DNA from: an uncultured Schlesneria sp. | Lineage (GTDB): Bacteria; Planctomycetota; Planctomycetia; Planctomycetales; Planctomycetaceae | Length of the DNA: 64,000 bases | Direction: 5' to 3' | Assembly: GCA_903834925.1 (NCBI GenBank) | Contig: CAILLA010000225.1 | Coordinates: 1-64,000, forward strand | Shown: positions 44,783 to 53,509 of the stretch, piece after piece | Layout: the number at the start of each line of letters is the position of its first letter | Position numbering within the stretch: the first letter of the stretch is position 1 | The notes under the pieces: generated by a model | What the model was told of the DNA's origin: nothing | Databases searched by the model: none | The model's input: only the letters and a program-made list of their open reading frames with translations | Made by a program: the position numbers and the translations under genes

Positions 44783-44874
44783 GGGGCACAGCACATTCTC
44801 AAAAACACGATGTTTGAACGGCCCAAAACGAACGGCCTCTGGAACGCAGCTTTTTTGCGAACATGCTGTGTCCC
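44783..44874. repeat. short relative of the GGGGACACAGCAC element
   Basis: GGGGCACAGCAC (44783-44794) and TGCTGTGTCCC (44864-44874) form related inverted ends around only 92 bp, with no visible similarity inside. It may be an internally deleted copy. It lies just upstream of the DUF433 gene. Confidence 0.45.
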
Positions 44875-45686
44875 GGTGACTTAGACGGGCGGAGCGGAGT
44901 CGACTTGGAAATGACATTTGGTTCACTCGGTCCAGATGGCAAAGAATGTCCAAAGAAGAGCCAGGACTACACGAGCGCTCGCCAAGAATGTGATGATCTA
45001 CTCAAGGTGCTCAAGCTCCCGTATGTTCATTCAGATCTGGTTCCACAAGGAACACCTGTCGAAGAGTAAAAGTTTAGTTAACCCCGTCCGGGTGGCGATT
45101 GATGTTTTGGCTTTCAAGTTAAAGTATTGCCAGTCGTGATTGATCTGGGCTACGGTTCATGAAGCGCCAACTGCCGATCAGACACGAAAGCGGCCGACGG
45201 AAAGTCGCGGGAAGACCTCGGGGACACTCCACGATCATGATTTCTCTGACATCGATTGCTGCGGCGACTTGGCGACCTAAAGACAAACTTCCGTCGTAAC
45301 TGTCCCAGCAGACGCGAGTGAGATTACGATTCCTTCGCAAACGGAAATGCCCACGTTACCGAACGCGCAGTGTCCCCTCTGTTTGCTCAAGTCCCATCAA
45401 ACTTTACGCTTGGATTCACCAGAAAACGGGTTATCATCATCATTCGTCGATGGATTTGCCGAATTGATTGGAATGTTCAACGCATCGCGATGTCGGTCGG
45501 TCGTTGTGATGATGTGTCGTATTCCCTCAATTCCTATTTCCGCCGATGACTGCTCCGTCCGAGAAGATTGCCCTGCCCAAAAGAACTGCCACAGTCCGCT
45601 ACGCCGATAAATGGTCCGCCTCAGTCCCTTTTTGAAGCTCGAACCTTCCTTGTTCGCATCCCCCTACTCGATCTCGAGAATACCTT
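44875..45686. other. gene-free stretch upstream of the cytochrome-c/DUF1553 gene
   Basis: Apart from the element at 45220-45377, this ~0.8 kb contains no convincing gene. A 68-codon frame at 44863-45069 begins inside the repeat end and has no ribosome binding site. The promoter of the 45687 gene should lie in the last 300 bp, but no motif stands out. Confidence 0.45.
45220..45377 (+). repeat. MITE-like element with GGGGACACAGCAC ends, copy 3
   Basis: This 158-bp element runs from GGGGACACTCCAC (45220-45232) to GCAGTGTCCCC (45367-45377). It is a direct repeat of 43795-43954 with scattered substitutions and a small indel. The substitutions fall in all codon positions of the only shared frame, so it is not a conserved peptide gene. 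Confidence 0.75.
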
Positions 45687-48600
45687 ATGATGTCGCGGCT
45701 TTTTGGATTTCCCCTGCCCGTGATGATGTTCTCGTTCGCTGTCGTACTACCCTTATCGACAGAGTCCATCGCCGCGGAACTAGATGCTGCGGGGATCGAG
45801 TTTTTTGAGGCCAAAATCCGCCCGGTGCTCGTTGAGCATTGTCAGGAGTGCCACAGTTCGACTTCGAAATCGCTCAAAGGGGGCTTGCAACTCGACCATC
45901 GTGAAGGGTTGCTGCACGGTGGCGATTCCGGTCCGACAATCCTCCAGGACAAGCCTGAGAACAGCCTGCTGCTGAAGGCTCTAAAGTACGATGGCCTCGA
46001 GATGCCTCCTAAAGGCAAGCTGGCCGCCAGTGTGGTTGCTGACTTCGAGCATTGGATCAAGTTGGGTGCGCCCGACCCTCGAGAACGTCCCGCGACTTCG
46101 ACCTCTTCCCGTTTCGATTTTGCCGAAGCGAGCAAGTTGTGGTCATTCCAGCCTCCCCGGCGAACCCCCGTTCCTGACGTGCAGCAGGCCGAATGGCCCA
46201 AACGCGATCTGGACCGATTCGTCCTCGCAAAGCTGGAACAGTCTGGAATCAAGCCCAGCCCGATGGCCCAACGACGCACTTTGATTCGGCGGGCTTACTT
46301 CGATGTGATCGGTCTTCCCCCTTCGCCGGAAGAAGTTGCTGCATTTCTCAATGATACGTCGCCAAATGCCTATGACGTCGTCGTGGATCGATTGCTCGAG
46401 TCGCCGCATTACGGAGAGCGTTGGGGACGGCATTGGCTGGATATCGCCCGCTACGGCGAAGACCAGGCACACACTTTTAAAGCTCGCAATTACCCGCAGG
46501 GGTACCGCTATCGCGACTGGGTCGTCAACGCCCTGAATCGCGATCTCCCCTACGATCGATTTATCACGGAACAGATTGCCGGTGATCTATTGGGAAGCCC
46601 CGGCGATCCAGGTCGACTGGCGGCGCTGGGACTTTTCGCTCTGGGTCCCGTCTATTACCAGGACAATGGCGAACAGGCCAAGGCCCTGGCCGATGAGTGG
46701 GACGATCGTATCGACACGCTGACCCGAGGCGTGCTGGGCCTGACCGTTTCTTGTGCGCGTTGCCACGACCACAAATTTGATCCCATTACCACGGCGGATT
46801 ACTACGCTTTGGCAGGCATTTTCGCCAGTAGCGATTATCAGGAACGGCCGATCGTCCCCAAGGAAGTGATCGATCAAAAGAGCACGGCCGAATCGACCAT
46901 GAAGGAACAGCAGCTTCTCGTCGACCGGTATCTGGATGAAGAAGCGCGCAAGTTAAGGGTCACCCTGGTCGCGGAGATTCCGCAATACATGACGACGGCG
47001 TGGAAGGCTATCAATCTGCAGCGGGTCAAACCCAAGGACAAAAAACTGCTCGCACGCGTTGCCAAGGACGAAAAAGTCAGCGAATTGCTGCTGAAGCGCT
47101 GGGTTGACTATTTGTCCGCTGCGGCAGAGATCCAGAAGACTCGGCCCTATCTCTCGGTGTGGTACGAATGGTTTGGTAAACAAGATTCCAAACAAGATCT
47201 GTCGGGCGATGCCGCCGCATTGGCCGGCGTGCAACAGATTGCTGTCGATTTCCAGTCACTGGTTCAATCGAAATCACCGCTCCGCGATCAACTCTTCGCC
47301 GAATTTGGTGAGAACATCGCTTTTGTGAGCGAATCCGATCGTGCCGTTGTCGCTCCCGGTGTCATCCCTCTGGGCAATCTGTTCGATGATCCCAAGGGGG
47401 GAACTTCACTCTCATCGGCACTGTCAACAGATTCATTCCTCGCCGCCGCCAACGACAAGTGTCTGGGAGTTGATCGCGTGGTGCAGGGATGGGGCAAGCA
47501 AACACAGATTGCGGCGGGTGTCCATTTTGACTTCAGCCAGCTCGGAAGCGACAACCGCTCGCATGGGGGAGTGATTAACGACGGTTGGGACGCAACCGGC
47601 GGGATTCGCACAGTCGGTCAGCCGTTCGCCTCGAACGCCCCTCGTACCGAGCAGGGAATTGGAATGCACGCCAATGCCCTGATTACGTTTGACCTCGACG
47701 AACTGCGAAGGTCGGGGCTGATGCCCGCCGATCAACGATTCGTCTTTCGAACCGATCGGGCGGGCCTGAACGACGACACCTTCGGTAACGGCGGCTCGAG
47801 TGCTCACCTGGCGGTGATTGTATCACGGTCGCATCGTCAGACAGACATCTACGATGGGATCATCGCGGGATACGTGAATGGGAATCTCGTCAAGACGGCA
47901 GAGAACGATCGTATCTATTATTTTTCGGGAGATGTTCCCGCTCCACTCAAAGCCGATGGGAACTTTGTCAAATTTGACGTTCCCATTCCCGCCGATGCCA
48001 AGTACCTGACGCTGGTCAGCACCGGGGCCGCAGCGGGACCTGGAGAGAATACGATCAGCAGCGATCATGCTGTTTTTTCCGGGGCGCGCCTGGAAATGGA
48101 ACCGCTTCCAATAAAGACGGAAATCGCTTCGGGGCCGACTGCGGAATCCCTTCGAACCGAAGTCGAGTTGCAGCAGGCCCGCCTGGACGCACGGTTGTTG
48201 TCCGAGCTGTTTTACGATCAGGGGCTGCTCGCCTTACCGGGAAGTGATGCCGACGGTCGCCTGCCTGAACCTGCGATGCAGCGGCTGGCAGAATTACGGG
48301 TTGAATTGGAACGTGTGAAAAAGGAGTTCGATGCAGTTCATGTCTTGATGGCGCATTCGTTAATCGAGGGGCCGGGCCGAGACCTGGCGATTTACCTGCA
48401 AGGCAATCCCGCGAAACAGGGTGACGTCGCACCGCGATCGATGCCCGTCGTTTTTACGGGCGGAGAACGAAAGCCCTTGCCGACGAAGGGAAGCGGCCGG
48501 GCGGAACTGGCCGCAGCGATCGCATCGCGAGACAATCCGCTCACCGCGCGCGTGATCGTCAATCGAGTATGGCGAAGTCACTTCGGATTCGGTCTGGTAC

Positions 48601-49307
48601 GAACCCCCAGCAATTTTGGCCAACTGGGTGACCGTCCGACCCATCCGGAACTGCTCGATGATCTGGCGGTCCGTTTCATGGATTCCGGTTGGTCCCTGAA
48701 AACACTGCATCGAGAAATCCTCTTATCGGCCACGTACCAGCAAAGTAGTGATTTTCGCCGTGACGCCGCCGAAATCGATCCCGAAAATCGATTCCTGTGG
48801 CGAATGAATCGGCGGCGATTGGAAGTGGAACCGTGGCGGGATGCCATGCTGGCGGTCACCGGTGAACTGGACAGGACCATCGGCGGACCTCCGCTGGATC
48901 TGGCCTCTGGTGGCAACCATCGTCGTACCTTGTATGCCTTCATCAGCCGACATCAATTGAATGATCTGCTGCGGCTGTTTGATTTCCCCGACCCCAACAT
49001 CACCAGCGACCGTCGTAGCGTGACCACGGTACCGCTGCAGCAATTGTTCGTCCTGAACAGTGATTTCATGACACAGCGAGCGAAGGCCCTGGCCGCACGA
49101 TTGAACGGCAGCCGCGATACAGACGTGCCGGGTAAGATTGCGCTGCTGTTCGATTGGCTGTATGGTCGACAACCCACTAACGACGAACTGAGCCTGGGAG
49201 AAGTCTTCTTAAGTTCGGCCGCAACCTCATCCGGAAATGGATTATCCGCCTGGGAGCAATACACGCTGGCACTATTGGGTACGAACGAATTTTCATTTAT
49301 CGACTGA
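45687..49307 (+). CDS. planctomycete cytochrome c (PSCyt1)/DUF1549/DUF1553 protein with inserted beta domain
   Basis: The 1206-residue exported protein has a signal sequence (residues ~1-30). A PSCyt1 haem-binding domain carries CQECH at 52-56 and the distal MPPKG. DUF1549 (about 160-370) includes the second CxxCH (CARCHDHKFDP). DUF1553 (about 930-1190) includes LTARVIVNRVWRSHFGFGLVRTPSNFGQLGDRPTHPELLDDLA. Between them, about residues 560-800, sits an extra beta-rich domain (GGIRTVGQPFASNAPRTEQGIGMHANALITFDLDEL, FVFRTDRAGLND, KYLTLVSTG) resembling an NPCBM-type carbohydrate-binding module. Such proteins are a planctomycete hallmark, are always near a DUF1501 gene, and have no assigned reaction. 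Its partner DUF1501 gene follows after 14 bp. Confidence 0.93.
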   Translation: MMSRLFGFPLPVMMFSFAVVLPLSTESIAAELDAAGIEFFEAKIRPVLVEHCQECHSSTSKSLKGGLQLDHREGLLHGGDSGPTILQDKPENSLLLKALKYDGLEMPPKGKLAASVVADFEHWIKLGAPDPRERPATSTSSRFDFAEASKLWSFQPPRRTPVPDVQQAEWPKRDLDRFVLAKLEQSGIKPSPMAQRRTLIRRAYFDVIGLPPSPEEVAAFLNDTSPNAYDVVVDRLLESPHYGERWGRHWLDIARYGEDQAHTFKARNYPQGYRYRDWVVNALNRDLPYDRFITEQIAGDLLGSPGDPGRLAALGLFALGPVYYQDNGEQAKALADEWDDRIDTLTRGVLGLTVSCARCHDHKFDPITTADYYALAGIFASSDYQERPIVPKEVIDQKSTAESTMKEQQLLVDRYLDEEARKLRVTLVAEIPQYMTTAWKAINLQRVKPKDKKLLARVAKDEKVSELLLKRWVDYLSAAAEIQKTRPYLSVWYEWFGKQDSKQDLSGDAAALAGVQQIAVDFQSLVQSKSPLRDQLFAEFGENIAFVSESDRAVVAPGVIPLGNLFDDPKGGTSLSSALSTDSFLAAANDKCLGVDRVVQGWGKQTQIAAGVHFDFSQLGSDNRSHGGVINDGWDATGGIRTVGQPFASNAPRTEQGIGMHANALITFDLDELRRSGLMPADQRFVFRTDRAGLNDDTFGNGGSSAHLAVIVSRSHRQTDIYDGIIAGYVNGNLVKTAENDRIYYFSGDVPAPLKADGNFVKFDVPIPADAKYLTLVSTGAAAGPGENTISSDHAVFSGARLEMEPLPIKTEIASGPTAESLRTEVELQQARLDARLLSELFYDQGLLALPGSDADGRLPEPAMQRLAELRVELERVKKEFDAVHVLMAHSLIEGPGRDLAIYLQGNPAKQGDVAPRSMPVVFTGGERKPLPTKGSGRAELAAAIASRDNPLTARVIVNRVWRSHFGFGLVRTPSNFGQLGDRPTHPELLDDLAVRFMDSGWSLKTLHREILLSATYQQSSDFRRDAAEIDPENRFLWRMNRRRLEVEPWRDAMLAVTGELDRTIGGPPLDLASGGNHRRTLYAFISRHQLNDLLRLFDFPDPNITSDRRSVTTVPLQQLFVLNSDFMTQRAKALAARLNGSRDTDVPGKIALLFDWLYGRQPTNDELSLGEVFLSSAATSSGNGLSAWEQYTLALLGTNEFSFID

Positions 49308-49321
49308 CCTGGCGGAATCCC

Positions 49322-50743
49322 ATGAACAATCGTATTTCGTTGACATCCCAATTGTCTCAGCTTGGCCTGGGAGCCGTCTCGCGGCGGCAAGTATTAATGC
49401 GAGCGGGCGCGGGTTTCGGAATGCTCGGCTTGGGCAGCCTGCTGGCGGCAGAGCAGCAGCAGGCTGCTCCGACAGGGAAAAACCTGGCCGACGCAGACAA
49501 TCCATTGGCTCCGAGAGCACCGCACTTTGAACCAAAAGCCAAGCGAGTGATCTTCCTGTTCATGAACGGTGGACCGTCGCACGTCGACACATTCGATTAC
49601 AAGCCCGCTCTGAAAGAGCAAGAAGGAAAATCGGGTCCCGGTGGCAATTTCATGCCGTCACCATTCAAGTTCGCCAGACACGGCGAATGCGGCATGGAAA
49701 TCAGCGAACTCTATCCGCACCTGTCACGCTATGCGGATGACCTGTGCGTCATCCGCTCGATGCATACGACGACACCAAACCATGAACCCGGTCTGTTCAT
49801 GATGAACAGTGGAGCCCAACAGCCCATCCGGCCAAGTCTTGGCTCGTGGCTGACGTATGGGCTGGGGAGCGAGAATCAAAACCTTCCGGGCTTTGTCGTT
49901 CTGTGCCCTGGCAAGCCGGTCGTCGGACCGGCCTTATGGGGAAACAGCTTCCTCCCCGGAATCTACCAGGGAACGCACATTAACAATTCCAAGATCGATC
50001 CCCGGCAGGTGATCGGTCACTTGAATAACAAGCATCTGAACTCCACCGACCAGCGCAAAGTTCTCGATCTGTTGCAGGCCATGAACGAGCGTCATCTGAC
50101 CGATCGCGGTCAGGACGTTGAACTGGAAGCTCGCATCGCTTCGCTGGAAATGGCGTATCGCATGCAATTCGAAGCGCAGGAGGCATTCGACATCAGCCGG
50201 GAAGAGACGTCGACACGGACACTGTACGGCGAAGGGGAATTCGCGAACGGTTGCCTGATTGCCCGACGCCTTGTCGAACGTGGGGTGCGGATGGTGCAAC
50301 TGTATTACGGAGCGGGCCAACCCTGGGATGCCCACGGGGACATCATGGACCATAAGCGTGACGCCCTCAAAAGCGATCAAGCGATCGCCGCACTTCTGCA
50401 AGATCTGAAGTCCCGAGGGATGCTCGACGAAACATTGATTCTCTGGGGGGGCGAGTTTGGTCGCACTCCGACAGCCCAGGGGGCCAAAGGCCGAAACCAT
50501 CACCATACCGGATTCACCGTCTGGATGGCGGGGGGCGGCATCAAAGGAGGGATGACTTACGGTGCCACGGACGAAGTCGGAGTTCACGCCGTGGAAAACC
50601 GCATGGATGTCCACGACTTGCATGCGACAATTCTGCATTTAATGGGCCTGGACCATACGAAGCTCACCTTCCGCTACAGTGGACGGGACTTCCGTCTGAC
50701 CGACGTGCACGGATCGGTGACGACCGGTATTTTGACGTCGTGA
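49322..50743 (+). CDS. DUF1501 protein, Tat-exported
   Basis: The 473-residue product has a twin-arginine signal (SRRQVLMRAGAGFGMLGLGSLLA, residues ~20-42). DUF1501, an alkaline-phosphatase-superfamily-like domain, runs through most of the rest: VIFLFMNGGPSHVDTFDYKPAL, MHTTTPNHEPGLFMMNSG, LILWGGEFGRTPTAQGAKGRNHHHTGFTVWMAGGGIKGG, DLHATILHLMGLDHTKLTFRYSGRDFRLTDVHG. The Asp/His-rich motifs fit a metal site. It lies 14 bp after the DUF1549/DUF1553 cytochrome gene and almost certainly shares its transcript. Planctomycetes carry many such pairs, suspected to act in breakdown of complex organic matter outside the cytoplasm. Confidence 0.93.
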   Translation: MNNRISLTSQLSQLGLGAVSRRQVLMRAGAGFGMLGLGSLLAAEQQQAAPTGKNLADADNPLAPRAPHFEPKAKRVIFLFMNGGPSHVDTFDYKPALKEQEGKSGPGGNFMPSPFKFARHGECGMEISELYPHLSRYADDLCVIRSMHTTTPNHEPGLFMMNSGAQQPIRPSLGSWLTYGLGSENQNLPGFVVLCPGKPVVGPALWGNSFLPGIYQGTHINNSKIDPRQVIGHLNNKHLNSTDQRKVLDLLQAMNERHLTDRGQDVELEARIASLEMAYRMQFEAQEAFDISREETSTRTLYGEGEFANGCLIARRLVERGVRMVQLYYGAGQPWDAHGDIMDHKRDALKSDQAIAALLQDLKSRGMLDETLILWGGEFGRTPTAQGAKGRNHHHTGFTVWMAGGGIKGGMTYGATDEVGVHAVENRMDVHDLHATILHLMGLDHTKLTFRYSGRDFRLTDVHGSVTTGILTS

Positions 50744-50828
50744 ATACGACCCGACATCGTATCTCCGTTTCTTTCGCGAGAAATTGTGGTATTCTCTGGT
50801 CATTCGACACTCAAAGGCTACGACCACC

Positions 50829-51134
50829 ATGACAACCACCACACGCAACAACACTGAAGCCGACATTTGGGAACGGGTCATCCATCCGGAATGAAAGATG
50901 AGCGTCGCAGTAGCCCGGCAAATTATGGAATTGGAGTTCAGCGACGAGTAGCGGGCCTGCATGCATGAGTTGGCGGTGAAAAATCAAGCGGGGAGACTGA
51001 CACAGGAGGAGTCGTCAGAACTCGACAACTATACGCGCGTCGGCTCGATGCTCTCTGTCCTACAGTCACGTGCCCGACAGGTTCTTAACTCAAGAAAATT
51101 CAGAAGCGATTTCATCTTCCGCAATCATGATTAG
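50829..51134 (+). pseudogene. decayed copy of a small planctomycete protein family (WERVIHPE type)
   Basis: Read from the ATG at 50829, the frame gives TTRNNTEADIWERVIHPE, then TGA (50892-50894), KMSVAVARQIMELEFSDE, then TAG (50949-50951), then RACMHELAVKNQAGRLTQEE and SSELDNYTRVGSMLSVLQSRARQVL. The order matches a roughly 80-90-residue family I know from planctomycetes, usually encoded before an HNH-type nuclease gene. Here two in-frame stops break it, each one substitution from a sense codon expected in the family (CGA and GAG). No nuclease gene follows. The tail after LNSRK reads into the junction with the transposase remnant. Confidence 0.7.
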
Positions 51135-51703
51135 GTTCGTTATCCGAATCGGTCAGGATCTTTGACCCGGAACCCCTCAAGCAAATCGCTGCTGAATTGG
51201 CTGAACAACTGCCAGAACCGGCGGTCCCTAAAAACCTTGAGGGAATTGAGAAGAAGCTTGTGGCGGTTGATGGTTCTTTCGTTCCGATCTTAGCTCGAAT
51301 TGCCAGACTGGCTTGGACGTGGAGAAAGAAAGATCAGCCGACCTGCGGCTATCGGCTGCATACTCATTTCGAGATTTTGCGAGGTCTCCCCAAACGGATT
51401 GAAACCACCCCGGCAAGCCCCAAAGGTGCCGACGCCGAGCAAGCCGTGTTGGAGCGAACGATCGAATTATTTTTTAGAATGTTTAAACAACTACTCGGTT
51501 GTCGTCACTTACTCAGCACGAAACAGAACGGTGTCGAGATTCAAGTCTATGCCGCTCTGATTGCTTGTATGTTGATGTTAATTTACACCGGTCGCGCACC
51601 GAATAAGCGGACATTCGAGATGCTCCGCTTTTATCTGGTCGGTATGGCGACGATCGACGAAATCGTCGGACACATCGATAAACAAAAAAGCCGTTCGCCG
51701 TAG
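51131..51703 (+). pseudogene. IS4-type transposase remnant with internal deletion
   Basis: The frame is open from 51131, right after a stop, and reads SLSESVRIFDPEPLKQIAAELAEQLPE, then VAVDGSFVPIL (first catalytic-Asp region) and GYRLHTHFEILRGLPKRIETTPAS. It then jumps from AEQAVLE directly to RTIELFFRMFKQLLGCRHLL, NGVEIQVYAALIACMLMLIYTGRAPNKRTFEMLRFY. In IS4 transposases the stretch with the second catalytic Asp (DRGY) and the Arg before the WxIE helix lies between those parts, so roughly 100 or more codons are deleted. The N-terminus is also missing. It is inactive. It abuts the pseudogene at 50829-51134. Confidence 0.8.
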
Positions 51704-52516
51704 CTCTTTGCCTGGTTAATCATCGTTGTGAAATGTCTGCGTTCGCTGCTGCTGCTGCTGCGCACTCCGCAAAACATCACCCAAATTCGGTACCTAACCA
51801 GTCATTTGTTGCTTGGCAACAGCGATGAAATGTCTCTGACGGACCACAAGATCATTCTCAAGGCGCGGCCGTGAATTCAATCACCTTGAAAACAAATTTC
51901 GTGCCGAACAAGATTGAGTGTGTCCTCTGCCACCCGGCCTCCCCTATTCTTCGACCACGTGATCGTGGCTCGTGGTTTGGGAGTGCGGTGGCTTGACACC
52001 GCTTTGGTATTTTCGGGCGAAGCCCTTTGCTCCTCAAAGCGACCCCAAAGATGTTACGCAATAAATCTCAGGGAGTGCAAAAAAAAATCGCTCCGCGACG
52101 ATACCAAAGCTTCGTCGAGCCGAAGCACTCACAAAGAGTGACTGCATTTTTTCGTGCTTTCATTCTTTCGTGATCCTCCGGGTGATTTCGCTTTCCGCGA
52201 ATTGAAGATGAAACCCAATCATGAAAGTTCGAAAACACGAAGTTAATCGAACTCTCGCGAACTTTGACATCAAATTTCTCGACGGCCAGATTATGGCTGA
52301 ACAGAAGGGAAGATTTTGAACATACGGTGCCACTGCGTCGGAGAAGACTCTGATGCAGTGGCACCTTATGTCGGCACCGTTCTAAGAAATCACGGCGTCC
52401 CCCTTTGCATTGCGGGCAAAACTCGCGCGGGGGTTCTATCGTGGACGATTTTCTCTTTGGATGGCTATCATCGACGGACACGACTTGATTGAACTACAAA
52501 AAGGACAACGCTTCCA
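51704..52516. other. decayed/repeat-rich gap before the ABC permease
   Basis: Directly after the transposase stop the same frame stays open for 56 more codons to 51874 (FAWLIIVVKCLRSLLLLL, then TSHLLLGNSDEMSLTDHKIILKARP). It looks like the end of some truncated gene but I cannot name it. A hairpin GCGGTG-GCTTGA-CACCGC lies at 51985-52002. GCTTTGGTAT near 52002-52011 recurs inverted as ATACCAAAGC near 52101-52110. Palindromic repeat copy C is at 52327-52364. No intact gene is seen. Confidence 0.5.
52327..52364. repeat. GTGCCACTG palindromic repeat, copy C (single hairpin)
   Basis: GTGCCACTGCGTCGGAG, loop AAGA, then CTCTGATGCAGTGGCAC form a 38-bp palindrome with two mismatches. It equals the right half of copy B joined to both outer ends, so it is a minimal form of the family. 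It lies about 150 bp before the ABC permease gene. Confidence 0.75.
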
Positions 52517-53386
52517 ATGAATTGCGAACCCGACGGCGCTTCTCAGGCGGACATTCACGCCAATTCGGACGTCGTGATCATTGACGCAAACCACTACTCG
52601 GGCTGGTTTGATCTGCCGGAATTGTGGCGTTACCGCGAACTGGTCTGGATTTTTGCCGAGCGTGACATCAAGGTCCGTTACAGGCAAACAGCGGTTGGAA
52701 TTGCCTGGACCGTTCTGCAGCCCCTGGCCCAGATGATTGCATTCAACGGCTTGTTCCAAATGCTGAACAGCAAACCGGTGGAAGGTGATATTCCCTATCA
52801 GGTGACCAGTTTCTGTGGTCTGATTTTGTACCAGTTGTTTTCTGGAATCCTGTCCACAGCGACGTCCTCTCTGGTGGATAATCGCCAAATGGTCACAAAA
52901 GTCTATTTTCCACGGGTCGTACTTCCTTTATCGGCATGTCTGCGACCACTGCTCGATTTCGGTATCGGACTCATTGTGCTCGTTCTCTTGATGTTATGGT
53001 TTCAAGTTCCTTTGACTCTGGCCGCGTTGTTGTCACCCGTTTTCGTCATTTTAACCGTGCTCTCCGGGTTGGCATTCGGTTTATGGCTGTCAGCATTGAA
53101 CGCCCACTATCGTGATTTCGGTTACGTCGTACCGTTTCTATTGCAACTCGGAATGGTTGTCTGCCCTGTGCTTTATGAATCGAGTAAGGTTCCGGCCCCA
53201 TGGAATTGGCTGTACCACCTCAATCCCATGGCGGCAGTACTTGACGGATTCCGCTGGACGGTGCTGGGTGCCGCAGTCCCGCATTTGGACGGAGTCGTGA
53301 TTTCGTTTTTTTCGCTCATCGTATTGCTGATCTCAGGCTGCTGGTACTTTCGGCGAGTGGAGCGGTTTCTGGCTGATAATATCTGA
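52517..53386 (+). CDS. ABC-2 type polysaccharide/polyol-phosphate export permease
   Basis: The 289-residue protein is of the TagG/Wzm/KpsM type. The amphipathic N-terminal motif ELWRYRELVWIFAERDIKVRYRQTAVGIAWTVLQPLAQMIAFNGLF is followed by about six membrane helices. It ends with VCPVLYESSKVPAPWNWLYHLNPMAAVLDGFRWTVLG, the family signature. These permeases move lipid-linked polysaccharide across the inner membrane with a separate ATPase (TagH/Wzt type). No such ATPase or glycosyltransferase lies in the window; the gene stands alone. AAGGA precedes the ATG by about 12 bp. Confidence 0.87.
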   Translation: MNCEPDGASQADIHANSDVVIIDANHYSGWFDLPELWRYRELVWIFAERDIKVRYRQTAVGIAWTVLQPLAQMIAFNGLFQMLNSKPVEGDIPYQVTSFCGLILYQLFSGILSTATSSLVDNRQMVTKVYFPRVVLPLSACLRPLLDFGIGLIVLVLLMLWFQVPLTLAALLSPVFVILTVLSGLAFGLWLSALNAHYRDFGYVVPFLLQLGMVVCPVLYESSKVPAPWNWLYHLNPMAAVLDGFRWTVLGAAVPHLDGVVISFFSLIVLLISGCWYFRRVERFLADNI

Positions 53387-53409
53387 GTTGAAGCGAGCAA
53401 AGAACGAAA

Positions 53410-53444
53410 AACCGCCGATGACTCAGGGCGAGCCACCGGCGGTT
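53410..53444 (-). terminator. terminator for the carboxypeptidase-regulatory-like gene
   Basis: AACCGCCG (53410-53417) pairs perfectly with CGGCGGTT (53437-53444). On the minus strand the hairpin is followed by TTTTTCG. It lies 66 bp past the stop at 53510. A second hairpin (ATCGTCT/AGACGAT, about 53447-53469) precedes it. Confidence 0.55.
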
Positions 53445-53509
53445 CGAATCGTCTGGGGGGGAGACGATTGGGGGGGATCCAGAATGTTGTTGGATTCAGA
53501 AACCACTGT

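Noticed and set aside
44863-45069. 68-codon plus-strand frame
   Set aside because: Starts inside a repeat end, lacks a ribosome binding site and has no recognisable motif.
43685-45340. A shared peptide frame on the minus strand of both MITE-like copies (DSYDGSLS, GRQVAAAIDV, EIMIV)
   Set aside because: The differences between the two copies are mostly amino-acid changing and an indel breaks the frame, so the similarity is that of a DNA repeat, not of a selected protein.
53441-53450. GGTTCGAATC, resembling a tRNA T-arm
   Set aside because: No cloverleaf fits around it; the bases belong to two terminator-like hairpins.
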